A stretch of DNA of 64,000 nt from Kazachstania africana CBS 2517 (GCF_000304475.1 NC_018945.1:186001-250000); one strand, 5' to 3'. Shown: positions 27,401-38,363, numbered from the stretch's first letter. Made by a program: numbers and translations. Notes: generated from the sequence alone by a model not told the origin.

Positions 27401-29027
27401 TGATACCGGACAAACAGGCCTGAAGTCTTTCGATATTCCGCTGTTGTCTAAATCCTTTTATTATATGACTATCAATCTTGTTTCTAACATTGATAGCCCT
27501 CAGTTGGGCCTGCAAAATAGGTAAAGTTGGGATATTTTGCAGAACAGGATTTGTATAGTTGTCTCCAAGTATATTTTTTCGAGCGCACTGGGCTTTTAAT
27601 AGACTTTGGAATCTGAATATCTCATTTTTAAATAAGGTTAACAGTTTCCTTTGCATGTACAGTTCAAAACGAGTATTTGATCCCTTACAACAGCTTTGAA
27701 TGTTCACCACTTCCTGTAAAAATTCTGATTCAGTCATTTTTCTTCTTCTTACAGGAGAGTAATGAGAAGGAGAATAGGCAAAAGCGTCATAATACTGGAG
27801 GTTAGTTTCTCTATTTTGGCTTCTTCTCAAATAAAATTCCGTATCATACGTTAGATGACGGGATATACTTGGTGAATAGTACGACAAACTAGTTGTTTTC
27901 AAAGGACTATATTGTAAAGATGGGGTACTTGGGAGAACAGATGTTTCTCTGAAACTGTGAATTGGAGATCTTCTGTTTAAATCTGCTTCGGATTCATATT
28001 GCTTGGTAGGTGATGTCGAAAGTTTAATGGGAGATGCCAACCTCGGAGTTTCTAATTTAGTATATTCTTTTTCATATGTTTTGGAGGGGGTTTTATGGTT
28101 GTCATTGTCAATATTCTTGGTTAGTACCTTTAATGGCTCGAATTGATTAAAATCTCTAATAAGACCACTGTGATCTGGGGAATCACGCACGTTTTTCCTG
28201 GAAGGACTCTGCGGAGCAGCAAGGGCTTTGAAGTCACGGATACGAGGCCACAGCCTTTGTACTCTTTTTATATCTTCCTTACTAAAACTTAGAGTGCCCG
28301 ACAAATTGGTCAACACAGGTGTTTTACCAGGCCATTTCTTAGCTATCATTGTGATTAGAATAAGTAAAGTCTCGAAAACTTGTGGTAAGTTTTTCTTGTT
28401 ATATAAATCCTGCAATTCGAATCTAAAGGAGTCAGGAACCCCAACATGCTCTACCAAGGAAAAGAAAGCATTAATATTTTGTGTGTGCTTAAATTGTAAT
28501 TTATCACCAGCTGGGAACACAGTGGGAGCTAAGTCGGAATTAATGGCTTGAGTTACCATTGCCAAGTAAACCCCGTTTCTAAGGCTATCTCCTACACATA
28601 GCTCTAGTTCAGATGGCAATGTCTCTCCAATGACATTCTCGATCCATACCTTTATTTCTCCGACTCTACAAAGGTATTCGTAATATCTCAATTCTTCCTT
28701 CGAATAATTTGAAATGTCGAAGTTTTGTGTGCTAGTATTTTTCATTGGAGGGTTAGGCCTGCTATTTAATGCATTAGAAGCTGGAACTGAACTCCTGAAG
28801 GAAGTTGATAAATTTTCTTTCTCCTTTAAAAGAACTGGGGATGCTGAAGTCTTGAAGTTGACTTTAGAAGGAGTGTTGATATTCAGGGATAAGTTGACTT
28901 CTGATGAAGAGAGAGGTTTCAAAGGCTGTAGGCTTCTTTGATTTTCTGAGTTGACATTTTGTAAATATCTATCGAAATAGGAATTGGTCTGACTGCGCTC
29001 CATCGGTGGTTCATTGAAGGAGGGCAT
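24486..29027 (-). CDS. IQG1: IQGAP-family cytokinesis protein Iqg1
   Basis: A 1513-residue IQGAP (S. cerevisiae Iqg1 is 1495). The N-terminal region is Ser/Pro/Asn-rich. A calponin-homology domain lies at about 110-225 (W-I-E-N-V-I-G-E, then T-Q-N-I-N-A-F-F), for actin binding. A second low-complexity region with many S/T-P sites, likely Cdk targets, runs to about 430. Roughly twenty degenerate IQ-type repeats follow (about 440-760), which bind the light chain Mlc1. The RasGAP-related domain (about 850-1170) and RasGAP C-terminal domain complete the protein. Iqg1 recruits actin to the bud-neck ring during cytokinesis. A perfect 26-base palindrome lies within the coding sequence. CIN2 follows, as in S. 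cerevisiae. Confidence 0.95.
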   Translation of the reverse strand: MPSFNEPPMERSQTNSYFDRYLQNVNSENQRSLQPLKPLSSSEVNLSLNINTPSKVNFKTSASPVLLKEKENLSTSFRSSVPASNALNSRPNPPMKNTSTQNFDISNYSKEELRYYEYLCRVGEIKVWIENVIGETLPSELELCVGDSLRNGVYLAMVTQAINSDLAPTVFPAGDKLQFKHTQNINAFFSLVEHVGVPDSFRFELQDLYNKKNLPQVFETLLILITMIAKKWPGKTPVLTNLSGTLSFSKEDIKRVQRLWPRIRDFKALAAPQSPSRKNVRDSPDHSGLIRDFNQFEPLKVLTKNIDNDNHKTPSKTYEKEYTKLETPRLASPIKLSTSPTKQYESEADLNRRSPIHSFRETSVLPSTPSLQYSPLKTTSLSYYSPSISRHLTYDTEFYLRRSQNRETNLQYYDAFAYSPSHYSPVRRRKMTESEFLQEVVNIQSCCKGSNTRFELYMQRKLLTLFKNEIFRFQSLLKAQCARKNILGDNYTNPVLQNIPTLPILQAQLRAINVRNKIDSHIIKGFRQQRNIERLQACLSGIKIRKIIRIQIIDNNIATIPAKRLQARVKGNFRREKLRSLLYVAGSQLTEITTIQSFCRGRFVRRQVGGLSSTLLQTEASLDLNALKGIIRGNTVRCSVELRHNVVIHERGSLLRLLALLQANNSRHKVRFLTLASEDQRSVLSLQGLVRGILVRYTLDLIDDIIEYNNIDILQAHVRSASIRSTLTKRSKIFLKSEKSIVNIQSKIRMYLQRSAYVELMQYPNPRLRSVRKFTHLLNNSGTMEELQNELEACQASLDSENMKRASLEKEIRERLDILDILEKFGLDKEGLILSWKATRDSLTSPYSQYSSFEKLFYLLQVNPAYWKILYGQEKEFVENNVYLTFTTVNERMGEREKSCFVRLLNEFLLYSVNEAKSINQIFSEKSQIWERLMKKFLYKEYPTLFSLFNPLLEYICDPKVDMDSNPYVLYEKIHGSAPHQNILPIEDKETKEQFIQNLRNLWHCIEMIAEILTKQFSSIPLEVRFLCTKIFGYAADKNADETDSLRCIAKVLIGCFISEYIVNRRQYGFLENEDEQIEEKIAVVLKSAMTVFSLRKFSGYYDPLNQYCDEIKGNVQTLLYSVFLDPSYEQKGEELVYTDMISKPPSLEILKEKAFEIVDKFREHLLNYPENDVILEVLEEATERKSKRESRIFLQLNPSAYRFSVVEDKMRKLYDQTKRAFIYMTQVEEIESNLYALATSTVLPEDEPIFKQLVKENSSIKNDPIVQHLQPQTYFSLKSTTLKRIYELENLGIINSRENKLQNILNDIANTIKNPTYALEYVSHELNIATNILRQLSENNRQLSKHFASIGKSIEKIIGESQRARNFVPGHKSTFSGIKSAYKKVQHKDVIEMEGLKFKWTTRQMYEKGVIRSITGERLGEQTVKVFGSSGPKFPDIVFKISTSNGAKFSIQLLDKRKGSEKRFTETMDSFTFHDLLYSQVNGQDKIWTLLNSAVSFNTEKLLFLIIETFFS
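25007..25032. repeat. Perfect 26-base palindrome inside IQG1
   Basis: Both arms are exact reverse complements around the centre between 25019 and 25020 (arms of 13, core CAATTG). It encodes part of an R-Q-L-S-E-N-N-R-Q-L repeat in Iqg1, so the palindrome partly reflects a duplicated peptide. As single-stranded DNA or RNA it could form a strong hairpin with no loop to spare. Confidence 0.95.
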
Positions 29028-29228
29028 ATCTATTTAAACCTCGTATCTCTTGGTAGATGGCAGATAATCTAGATAGCGAATGATAATGTATGTTGTTCTG
29101 TTATGTTTGGTGAACTTCGAAGATCCAAAAGCATTTTTTTTTAAATAACATATCCTAAATATTTACAGTTTTCCGCAATGGGAAACGCGTCAATATGAAA
29201 GCCATTGAATCGTAAATATATATAGATA

Positions 29229-30115
29229 TTAGTTATTTTCAATATATTGATGTCTTAATTGCTGTGTATTTCCACCAAATGTTTCTATAGTTGCAAATCT
29301 ATAGGCTTCAGATTCTACTTGACCAGATCCTAATTGACTGAAATTACGAATTGTAAGCTTATTTCGAGATACTTCGTCAAATGTACATTTTGTAAGGTTT
29401 TCTACGACAACCGTCTGAGGTTCCATGTCTTCTTGCTTGACAATGGATAGTTTACAATTGCCAAGATTGTGCAAACGGATTTGAATGGTAGATGCAGGTG
29501 GTAAATTAATGATGATGACTGATTCTGTACAATCTGTAATGAATACGCTGCCATTCACAAACGGCAATGGGCTTACTACTACTACCGACTTGTGAAGACC
29601 TTTAAACGCCAGCTGTCCATTTTGTGAGGAGGCAATTTCTTTGCCACGAGTAACTGTGCAATTGCTTAAATTCTCAAACGTCTGGATAGGATTTGTAATC
29701 AGTAGATCTTGATCGACGATTTTCGGTGTCGATGCCACTGGTACTGGTGGCGATAGAGCTTCGAACTTGGTATTTTTCCCCTTGGAGGAGAAATTGAACT
29801 TGAATTTCCTTTTGACTGTATGCTGCGTTGACAATTTGGCGTTTACATCTTTCAATAACTTCTCGATCTCTGAGTGAGAGTGCTTCATGTCGTAGGGAGT
29901 CATATCAGCAGAGACTTCATTGAAATATCTCTTCAATTGGATCACTTCTTCCCGCAGCTCCTCGTAATTGGTGGTAGCCGCATCCAGCTTATATTGCAAT
30001 TCTTCAATGAAGTAGTAATTTTGTTAGTATACAAATGACAATTAATTAAAGGAAACAAGTAACAATACACACCTTTCTTCCTTTTATTGAAGTCTGTCGA
30101 TACATTAACTGGCAT
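29229..30115 (-). CDS. CIN2: Tubulin-folding cofactor C, spliced
   Basis: Exon 1 is 30115-30073 (start M-P-V-N-V-S-T-D-F-N-K-R-K-K) and exon 2 is 30001-29229. The joined product has 271 residues against 268 for S. cerevisiae Cin2. The N-terminus is a coiled coil. The C-terminal part is a beta-helix TBCC/C-CAP domain with repeated hydrophobic steps such as V-V-V-S-P-L-P-F-V-N-G-S-V-F. Cin2 acts on tubulin folding and as a GAP-like partner of the Arl2 homologue Cin4. I do not see the family's canonical Q-x-R arginine finger in the expected form; the best candidate is I-Q-I-R-L-H. The larger open frame upstream has no ATG except the one chosen. Confidence 0.88.
30002..30072 (-). other. Spliceosomal intron of CIN2
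   Basis: A 71-base intron with an unusual 5' site GTGTGT (usual yeast form GTATGT), a perfect TACTAAC branch site at 30029-30023 and an AAG rather than YAG 3' end. Splicing joins K-K to E-L-Q-Y-K in frame. Both splice sites are weak, so splicing may be inefficient or regulated. Confidence 0.85.
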
Positions 30116-30485
30116 ATTGACGTTCCGACTATGAAATGTGAACTTGTCCTGACGTTGTACTTTTCCTCTAATGTATGCTGTGAATCGCAAATCTCCGATA
30201 ACAAAACAACAATCTGACTTCAAGGACACTGACAGAATCTAAGGCCAAGCAAGACAAAGCACTCGAGATGACGTGAAAGCAAATAGACTTTCTATTCTTT
30301 AGTCTGATTTACCAACAATTAGAGTACGGAATCGCTATTCACGTTGCGAGTCTGCCAATATAAAATCGCTAAAAGTGAAAAATTTGGCCGATGCCCTCCA
30401 AGATGAAAAAAAAATCATTTAATTATTGAATATTGCAATAATCTGACAATACAGTATCGAGTACCTTCTACCACATCCATTAGCC
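30116..30485. promoter_or_regulatory. Divergent CIN2/YAR1 promoter with RRPE element
   Basis: 370 bases between divergent genes. TGAAAAATTT at 30376-30385 is the RRPE motif typical of ribosome-biogenesis genes and suits YAR1. HSP82, which sits in this slot in S. cerevisiae (YPL240C), is absent, and I see no relic of it. Confidence 0.65.
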
Positions 30486-31064
30486 ATGGCTTTACACACC
30501 GAACCATTAGAACAAGAAGACCAAGATTCTATCATCTTAGATGCCAGAGCCGGTGATTTGGAATCGCTTCAAGAAATCTTCACAACGTTGATTGACCCAA
30601 AATTGCTCACTACATGCCGTGATTCTAGTTCTAAATCATCTGCTTTACACATGGCTGCGGGAAATGGACATCTGGAAGTTGTCAAATACATAACTTCCTT
30701 AATTGACTCAGAGGAAAGGGAGAAATTTGTCAATATTCAAAATGAATCAGGTAATACGGCATTACATTGGGCGTCATTGAACGGTAAATTGGACGTTGTA
30801 CAATACCTATGTGATGAGTGCAACGCTGATCCATTTCTTAGGAACCAGTTTGGCCATGATGCTATCTTTGAGGCTGAAAATAACGGTAGAGAAGAAATTG
30901 AAACTTATTTCCTAAAGAAATACGATGTTGAACCAGAAAGTGACGGCGAAGAAACTGCTCCAGAACAAATCAAAATTACTGAAGGTACGGAATCCGAACA
31001 AGTAACCAAAGATGCTACCGAGGCATTAAGACAACATACTGAAAACTTGAGCATCAATAATTGA
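30486..31064 (+). CDS. YAR1: Ankyrin-repeat chaperone of ribosomal protein S3
   Basis: A 192-residue protein (Yar1 is 200). Ankyrin repeats cover about residues 15-140 and include S-A-L-H-M-A-A-G-N-G-H-L-E-V-V and T-A-L-H-W-A-S-L-N-G-K-L-D-V-V, the canonical A-L-H-x-A-A-x-x-G-H form. An acidic, Glu-rich tail follows. Yar1 holds newly made Rps3 soluble and escorts it to the nucleus for 40S assembly. The position next to CIN2 and before SUI3 equals YPL239W. The upstream RRPE motif supports co-regulation with ribosome biogenesis. Confidence 0.93.
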   Translation: MALHTEPLEQEDQDSIILDARAGDLESLQEIFTTLIDPKLLTTCRDSSSKSSALHMAAGNGHLEVVKYITSLIDSEEREKFVNIQNESGNTALHWASLNGKLDVVQYLCDECNADPFLRNQFGHDAIFEAENNGREEIETYFLKKYDVEPESDGEETAPEQIKITEGTESEQVTKDATEALRQHTENLSINN

Positions 31065-31562
31065 GATATTGCGGCAATGTTTCTGAGAAAAAGAGGGGCA
31101 CCAAGTCTTTCCAAAGAAAGAAAATCCCCATGAAAGAACATTCTTTTATAAAGGAGGAACTCAACCCTTCGGAACTCTCACATGCATCAATCCCCTCAAC
31201 TGATGCCCATTCCCAACACTTGCACTTATGTATACTAGGTAAAAAATTTTAATAAAATCCAAATTTGTGAATATATCTAACCGAACATGGGACCGTACAG
31301 CTGAGCCATTTAGCTGGATTATACTGCAGCCCGTTACAGTATGCCATATACATAAATATCTCTATATATCAAGATTTGAGATGACAGATATCTTACCCGA
31401 CTAGTTTATGTTTATCACTCAGCACGAGCTTGAAAATTTTTCTTATAATCCCATAGAGTGCATTCCAAATTGCAATGAAATTTTGACAAGAGAAAGAGTT
31501 GGTTATTATAATAGCGTAAACTGTACGTGTAGATTTCAATAAGTGAGTAGATACTATCCACC
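31065..31562. other. Intergenic region YAR1-SUI3
   Basis: About 500 bases holding the YAR1 3' UTR and the SUI3 promoter. The only open frames are short or are the complement of the lysine-rich start of SUI3. Nothing else was recognised. Confidence 0.55.
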
Positions 31563-32414
31563 ATGTCATCAGATTTAGCTGCAGAACTAGGTTTTGATCC
31601 TACTTTGAAGAAGAAGAAGAAGGCAAAGAAGGTCGCACCAGAAAGCTTTGATAATATAACCAACGAACCATCAGAAGCCACTAATGGTGATGATTTATTC
31701 GCAGGCCTAAAGAAAAAGAAGAAGAAGGCTAAGGCCCCAGCATTCGAAGCTGAAAATGGCGACAATACCACCGACGATATCACAGAAGCTCTTGGAGAGT
31801 TGTCGTTGAAAAAGAAAAAGAAGAAGACTAAAGATGTTGCATTAGACGATTTTGAAAAGGAATTAGCTAAAGCTGGTGTCACCTCAGAAAGTAAAGAAAC
31901 TACCCCACAGAACATTTCCGTCGTTCAACAAGAAGCCGGTTTACCATATGATAAGTTACTATCCAGATTTTTCAATATTTTAAGAACTAATAACCCTGAA
32001 TTGGCTGGTGACAGATCAGGTCCTAAATTCAGAATTCCTCCACCAGTTTGTTTACGTGATGGTAAAAAGACCATCTTCGCCAATATCCAAGATATCTCTG
32101 AAAAATTACAAAGATCTCCAGAACATTTAATTCAATATCTTTTCGCAGAATTGGGTACGTCCGGTTCTGTTGATGGTCAAAAGAGATTGGTTATTAAAGG
32201 TAAATTTTTGTCCAAACAAATGGAAAATGTTCTAAGAAGATATATCATCGAATACGTTACATGTAAGACATGTAAGAGCATTAACACTGAGTTGAAGAAA
32301 GAACAATCCAATAGATTATTCTTCATGGTCTGTAAAAGTTGTGGTTCTACCAGATCCGTTTCCTCTATCAAGACAGGTTTCCAAGCTACTGTCGGTAAGA
32401 GAAGGAGGATGTGA
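31563..32414 (+). CDS. SUI3: Translation initiation factor eIF2 beta
   Basis: A 283-residue protein (285 in S. cerevisiae). Three lysine runs (K boxes, about residues 16-24, 56-62 and 87-93) are visible; these bind eIF5 and the GEF eIF2B epsilon. The C-terminal part carries a C2-C2 zinc ribbon with cysteines at 234, 237, 257 and 260 and ends in a basic tail K-R-R-R. eIF2 beta is part of the ternary complex that delivers Met-tRNAi to the 40S subunit. Sui3 mutations in the zinc-ribbon area alter start-codon choice. The neighbours YAR1 and ENV7 match YPL239W and YPL236C. Confidence 0.97.
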   Translation: MSSDLAAELGFDPTLKKKKKAKKVAPESFDNITNEPSEATNGDDLFAGLKKKKKKAKAPAFEAENGDNTTDDITEALGELSLKKKKKKTKDVALDDFEKELAKAGVTSESKETTPQNISVVQQEAGLPYDKLLSRFFNILRTNNPELAGDRSGPKFRIPPPVCLRDGKKTIFANIQDISEKLQRSPEHLIQYLFAELGTSGSVDGQKRLVIKGKFLSKQMENVLRRYIIEYVTCKTCKSINTELKKEQSNRLFFMVCKSCGSTRSVSSIKTGFQATVGKRRRM

Positions 32415-32710
32415 TAAGTTCAATATAAAGGATAGACTATTTTACTATTGTGTATAATTTAATTTCAATGAGTGCATTGGAAGGTATGAGAAAGACCAAA
32501 AAAATCATTATATAATTATTGTTTTATTAAAGCAAGCATAAAAACAAATGAAAAAGATATCACAACTATTTAATGATTTCAAAATGTTTAGCTGTATATA
32601 TGGTTGTGTAAATGATGACTTCTTTTCTAGAAAATAAAGAGAAATATAAAAACGAATATGAATTTAAATAAATGTTGATTAATGCTAGAGATATCCGTTT
32701 GTCAAGCTCG

Positions 32711-33811
32711 TCACAAATCTTCCAGTGCATTTATCAACTGAATGGGAGAAGATCTCATACTGGGATCAACCTGCAAACAAGAAATTATAATATCATTTAG
32801 AGAAGAGGAATACTCGCTTTCTTGTGGAAAGCTGTATTGGCCCTTTTTGATAGCGTACTTAATTGGAGTACCATTTAGTTGTTCCTCCCTTTCGAATGGA
32901 GATACTCCATACATTAAGAAATATAATATGGCTCCTAATGACCATATATCGACTTCCTTAGTAATTAGTGAACCTTTTTTCAGACTTACCAATTCAGGAG
33001 CAAGATATGGTAATGAACAGTTTTCTTGGATGCGCTCTTTGAAGGCAAGCAGATCTGCTGATTCAGTTATTTCAAATTTCACCTTAGAACATATACTCAA
33101 ATCGCCGATTAAAGGTGTCCCATCCGATCTAAATAGCACAGTTGTGGGCGACATATTCAAAAGGGCGAATGATTCCTCAGTATAGTTGGTAGGTGACATA
33201 ACAGCAAGTTCAAGAGGTGTATCAGCGAGCAATGATGCTGCATCATCACTAACTGTGATCGACACAGAATCAAAACTTGCCTTCATATTACCAACAGCCC
33301 TAGAAGAGCTATTATGCAGAATATCCAAACCTTTACAAAGGCTAACCATTATCTTGATACATTGGGACTCCGATACCGTTGACCCATCCAGCAAATTTCT
33401 GTCAATCATATCCTGTAGAGATCCTAGGGGATAATAAGGCAATAAAATTAATATTGTCCTCGAGCCATCAAGCTCTTGTGATACCTGAGAGCCATATAAA
33501 TTTATAATATGTGCAGAATGAAAATATTTGTACAATTCAATTTCCTGCAATGCATTCGAAATAGTATCAATATCTCCAAATGGACAGCTAATCACCTTCA
33601 TTGCGAACAAACGTGTTGCATCATTTGAAGCATCTGACGTTGGGGAGGTTCTTTCCACCAGATAAGTAAATGAAAGACTCTTCTCACCAAGGAGTCTGAC
33701 GACTTGGTACTTTCTTGCATTAACGGTAATAAGGGTTTCAGAATAATAGGGAAAGCATGAACTGCAAAATGTAAAACACTCTTTCATTAGCTTTATACAT
33801 GGGTTTAGCAT
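32711..33811 (-). CDS. ENV7: Env7-like vacuolar kinase, apparent pseudokinase
   Basis: A 366-residue protein (Env7 is 364) of the NAK/STK16 family. The N-terminal cysteine cluster (5, 12, 16, 19) fits palmitoylation, which anchors Env7 at the vacuole membrane. The C-lobe is normal: A-P-E at 271-273 and D-I-W-S-L-G at 288. The VAIK lysine is present (K72). The catalytic loop H-R-D-x-K-P-x-N instead reads L-L-N-M-S-P-T-T (217-224), and the Gly-rich loop is G-E-K-S-L-S. The DFG aspartate remains (D237 in D-L-S). A protein lacking the catalytic Asp, the loop Lys and the Asn should not transfer phosphate by the usual mechanism. The frame is open throughout, so it is still selected as a protein. 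Synteny (SUI3-ENV7-RVB2) is clear. Confidence 0.85.
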   Translation of the reverse strand: MLNPCIKLMKECFTFCSSCFPYYSETLITVNARKYQVVRLLGEKSLSFTYLVERTSPTSDASNDATRLFAMKVISCPFGDIDTISNALQEIELYKYFHSAHIINLYGSQVSQELDGSRTILILLPYYPLGSLQDMIDRNLLDGSTVSESQCIKIMVSLCKGLDILHNSSSRAVGNMKASFDSVSITVSDDAASLLADTPLELAVMSPTNYTEESFALLNMSPTTVLFRSDGTPLIGDLSICSKVKFEITESADLLAFKERIQENCSLPYLAPELVSLKKGSLITKEVDIWSLGAILYFLMYGVSPFEREEQLNGTPIKYAIKKGQYSFPQESEYSSSLNDIIISCLQVDPSMRSSPIQLINALEDL

Positions 33812-35634
<1,823 letters not shown>

Positions 35635-35715
35635 GCTTTTCTATTGTTCTTTTGAAATGGGAAATTTTTTTATTATGTACGATATACTATCAATGTGTGT
35701 AAAAATATATACAGA

Positions 35716-36213
35716 TTATTCAGAACCTCTTGTGTTTAAGATCAATGCAACGATCATACCATATAATCCGAGGACTTCAGAAAAGATAAGTATCAGTACG
35801 ATTCCAACGAATAATCTTGGTTGATGCATGAATTTTCTGACACCGACGTCTCCTACGATACCAATAGCGTATCCACTACTTAAACATGCGAATCCCACAC
35901 ATAGACCACAACTTAAATGCATGAAACCATTGAAAAGGGTATATTCATCATTGGGAGAGATATTACCAGCGATGAGTACAGCGACGACTAGACCATAAAT
36001 CGCCAGGATACCACTCATAACGACGGGAATCAAGGATTTCATGATTAATTCTGGTTTGAAAGTACCAATACCGGCGATACCTATACCTGATTTTGCTGTA
36101 CCGATGGCAGCACCTAGAGAAGATAGAACCATTGCTAAAGCACACCCTGCAAAGCCGAAGAATGGAGAATAAAATGGTGCATATGGATTTGTTGGTATGA
36201 TTTCAGATGACAT
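35716..36213 (-). CDS. VMA11: V-ATPase proteolipid c' subunit
   Basis: A 165-residue protein of four hydrophobic helices, almost identical to yeast Vma11 (164 residues). The first helix carries the glycine-rich [14 protein letters not shown] motif, and helix 4 has the proton-carrying glutamate in F-S-E-V-L-G-L-Y-G. The C-terminal R-G-S-E is that of Vma11. The c' subunit sits in the rotor ring of the vacuolar proton pump. A c' subunit distinct from Vma3 is a fungal feature. It is divergent from NSL1 with 211 bases between. Confidence 0.97.
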   Translation of the reverse strand: MSSEIIPTNPYAPFYSPFFGFAGCALAMVLSSLGAAIGTAKSGIGIAGIGTFKPELIMKSLIPVVMSGILAIYGLVVAVLIAGNISPNDEYTLFNGFMHLSCGLCVGFACLSSGYAIGIVGDVGVRKFMHQPRLFVGIVLILIFSEVLGLYGMIVALILNTRGSE

Positions 36214-36424
36214 GGTGATCTATACTTTGCATATATGTATATATTTTAGAGTTTTTGATGTTATTCAATATGACAAACTTTTTACCTTAGTGAATTGGTG
36301 GGTCCGCTTACTGTCTCAATTTTTTTCTTTTCCATATAATTTTCCATGAGGCTAAGAAAAAGTCAATAAAGCTGATGATGGTAAACAAAGAATAGTATTT
36401 AACATCTACAGCGCGGGAAGTTAG

Positions 36425-37048
36425 ATGTCACAAGCCAAGAAAGTTAATGTCACTAGTAGGCAACTGCGAGGAATCTATGCACAATTATTAGAGTCATTAG
36501 AATTAAAATCGAAACAGTCATTGCCGCAGAATGATTCGCTACAGAGAGAAGTACAAATACATTTGACCAAGTATCTTGAGGAGGTATTTGAAATGTCACA
36601 GAACTCGCTGAATATAGTGGATGCTGCCGATGAAGACATATTGGGGATTATACGAGAGACTCAGGATCAGTTTTTAGAGAAGTTTGATTTAGAATTGAAT
36701 GAGAAGGTGAGATTAACGTATCAAGATTGGGAAGATTGGATTATTAAATATTCTCAATTGAGCGTACATGGACCAGATAAGTTGACTGAGATATATAACG
36801 AGGGGAAGATCAAATACCTGCAGGATCTGGACGCGAGGATCCAAGATCTCTCACGACGGGAAGAGGAAGAAGAAGAAGAAGAGTCATTGCAAGACGACAG
36901 TGAGACTGCGACGATACACGACGAAAAACTCTGGCGAACGTATGCTAAGTCGTTGAGATCGTACGTGACTGCACAGGAAAGAGTTCCTGAGACCAGAGAA
37001 GAATTGGACAAACTGAAACACCTGATAGCCTTCACTAACAGGCCATAA
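36425..37048 (+). CDS. NSL1: Kinetochore MIND complex subunit Nsl1
   Basis: A 207-residue helical protein (Nsl1 is 216). It starts with a conserved S-R-Q-L-R-G-I-Y block. Predicted coiled-coil helices with charged heptads fill the middle, with a short acidic run (E-E-E-E-E-E) near residue 150 and a basic helix (T-Y-A-K-S-L-R-S-Y-V) near the end. Nsl1 with Mtw1, Dsn1 and Nnf1 forms the MIND complex that links centromere proteins to Ndc80. Sequence is weakly conserved in this family; the call rests on the helical layout plus the exact synteny VMA11-NSL1-SSO1 (YPL234C-YPL232W). Confidence 0.85.
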   Translation: MSQAKKVNVTSRQLRGIYAQLLESLELKSKQSLPQNDSLQREVQIHLTKYLEEVFEMSQNSLNIVDAADEDILGIIRETQDQFLEKFDLELNEKVRLTYQDWEDWIIKYSQLSVHGPDKLTEIYNEGKIKYLQDLDARIQDLSRREEEEEEEESLQDDSETATIHDEKLWRTYAKSLRSYVTAQERVPETREELDKLKHLIAFTNRP

Positions 37049-37502
37049 CATCCCAATACTATGTATATCCTCTACAAAACACCCTTGCACTACACTATAT
37101 AATCTCTGCTACTAGAAAGTTAATGTAATCTTCCACGACTAAGTCAGCCAATTTTAGAAAATTTCTTCTGCAGGAAGCGGCGAATCGTTTTCTGAAGGCT
37201 AAGCAAGTCGTTCAGCTCTCATTTTTCCTTGTCCCAAAAATAACACAAAAGAAAGAAAAAAAAAAAATAACGATACACACACGCAGAGTATAAAGAGATT
37301 ATCGGATTAGCAGGTTAGAAGATTATAGTTTGCCAATCAATCTTAGTGGATTTTGAATCGTTAATTTAGAGATTTAAAAAGGTTTTTATATCTATAAAGG
37401 ACTCCTTCAATCTTTTTAGGTTTAATAGTTACACTTTTACTTTCCTTTTGCTTTTTGATAATTCCAAACCGTCACTTTACTCACTAGTATAGAATCACTA
37501 CA
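37049..37502. other. Intergenic region NSL1-SSO1
   Basis: About 450 AT-rich bases with the NSL1 3' UTR and SSO1 promoter. A purine run near 37250-37265 precedes the SSO1 gene. No gene or clear factor site was found. Confidence 0.5.
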
Positions 37503-38363
37503 ATGAGTTATAACAATCCGTACGATAATTCTAATTCATATGCTGAGAATTATGAAATGAATTCTACCACTAATAGTAACGATTTTGTGGAATTTATGGA
37601 TAAGATAAATAGAATTAACCAAAATTTGAATTTATATGAGGATAAAATTAACGAAATTGATAATTTACATAAACAATTATTGACTGCAGTTAATGAAGAT
37701 AGAGAATTAGAGATTAGACATTATCTTGATGATATTGTTGCACAAACAACAGATTTACAATATAATTTAAAGTATGAAATTAAAGACGCTCAAAAATTAG
37801 CTTTGCATGACACAAATAAGCAGGCACAATCTGAAAATTCAAGACAAAGATTCTTGAAGTTAATTCAAGATTATAGAATTGTTGAAGCAAATTATAAGGA
37901 TGAAAATAAAGAACAAGCAAAGAGACAATACAAAATTATTCAACCAGAAGCTACTGATGATGAAGTTGAAGCAGCTATAAGTGATGTCGGTGGCCAACAA
38001 ATCTTTTCACAGGCTCTTTTAAATGCTAATAGACGTGGTGAAGCTAAAACCGCCTTAGCTGAAGTACAAGCAAGACATCAAGAATTAATAAAATTAGAAA
38101 AAACAATGGCTGAATTGACTCAATTATTCAATGATATGGAACAACTTGTCATTGAACAACAAGAAAATATTGAAGTCATTGACAAAAATGTGGAAGAAGC
38201 TCAACAAGATGTTGAACAAGGTGTCGGTCACACCAACAAAGCCGTAAAGAGTGCAAAGAGAGCAAGAAGAAATAAAATTAGATGTATTATTATTTGTTTC
38301 ATCATTTTTGCTATCGTCGTCGTTGCTGTTGTCGTTCCATCAGTTGTGGCCACTGGACATTGA
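37503..38363 (+). CDS. SSO1: Plasma-membrane t-SNARE (syntaxin) Sso1/Sso2
   Basis: A 286-residue syntaxin (Sso1 is 290). A Habc three-helix regulatory domain covers about 30-150. The SNARE helix lies at about 190-250, with the zero-layer glutamine within V-I-E-Q-Q-E-N-I-E-V-I. A basic juxtamembrane stretch (K-S-A-K-R-A-R-R-N-K) leads into one C-terminal membrane segment (I-I-C-F-I-I-F-A-I-V-V) and a short luminal tail. It works with Sec9 and Snc1/2 in fusion of secretory vesicles. Position before FAS2 equals YPL232W (SSO1); the SSO2 paralogue is on the sister segment in S. cerevisiae. Confidence 0.95.
   Translation: MSYNNPYDNSNSYAENYEMNSTTNSNDFVEFMDKINRINQNLNLYEDKINEIDNLHKQLLTAVNEDRELEIRHYLDDIVAQTTDLQYNLKYEIKDAQKLALHDTNKQAQSENSRQRFLKLIQDYRIVEANYKDENKEQAKRQYKIIQPEATDDEVEAAISDVGGQQIFSQALLNANRRGEAKTALAEVQARHQELIKLEKTMAELTQLFNDMEQLVIEQQENIEVIDKNVEEAQQDVEQGVGHTNKAVKSAKRARRNKIRCIIICFIIFAIVVVAVVVPSVVATGH

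Noticed and set aside
30116..30485. Relic of HSP82 between CIN2 and YAR1
   Set aside because: The 370-base spacer shows no Hsp90 motif in any frame; the gene is cleanly absent.
31415..31915. 166-codon minus-strand frame over the start of SUI3
   Set aside because: Its phenylalanine runs are the complement of the SUI3 lysine runs; it is an antisense shadow of a conserved gene.
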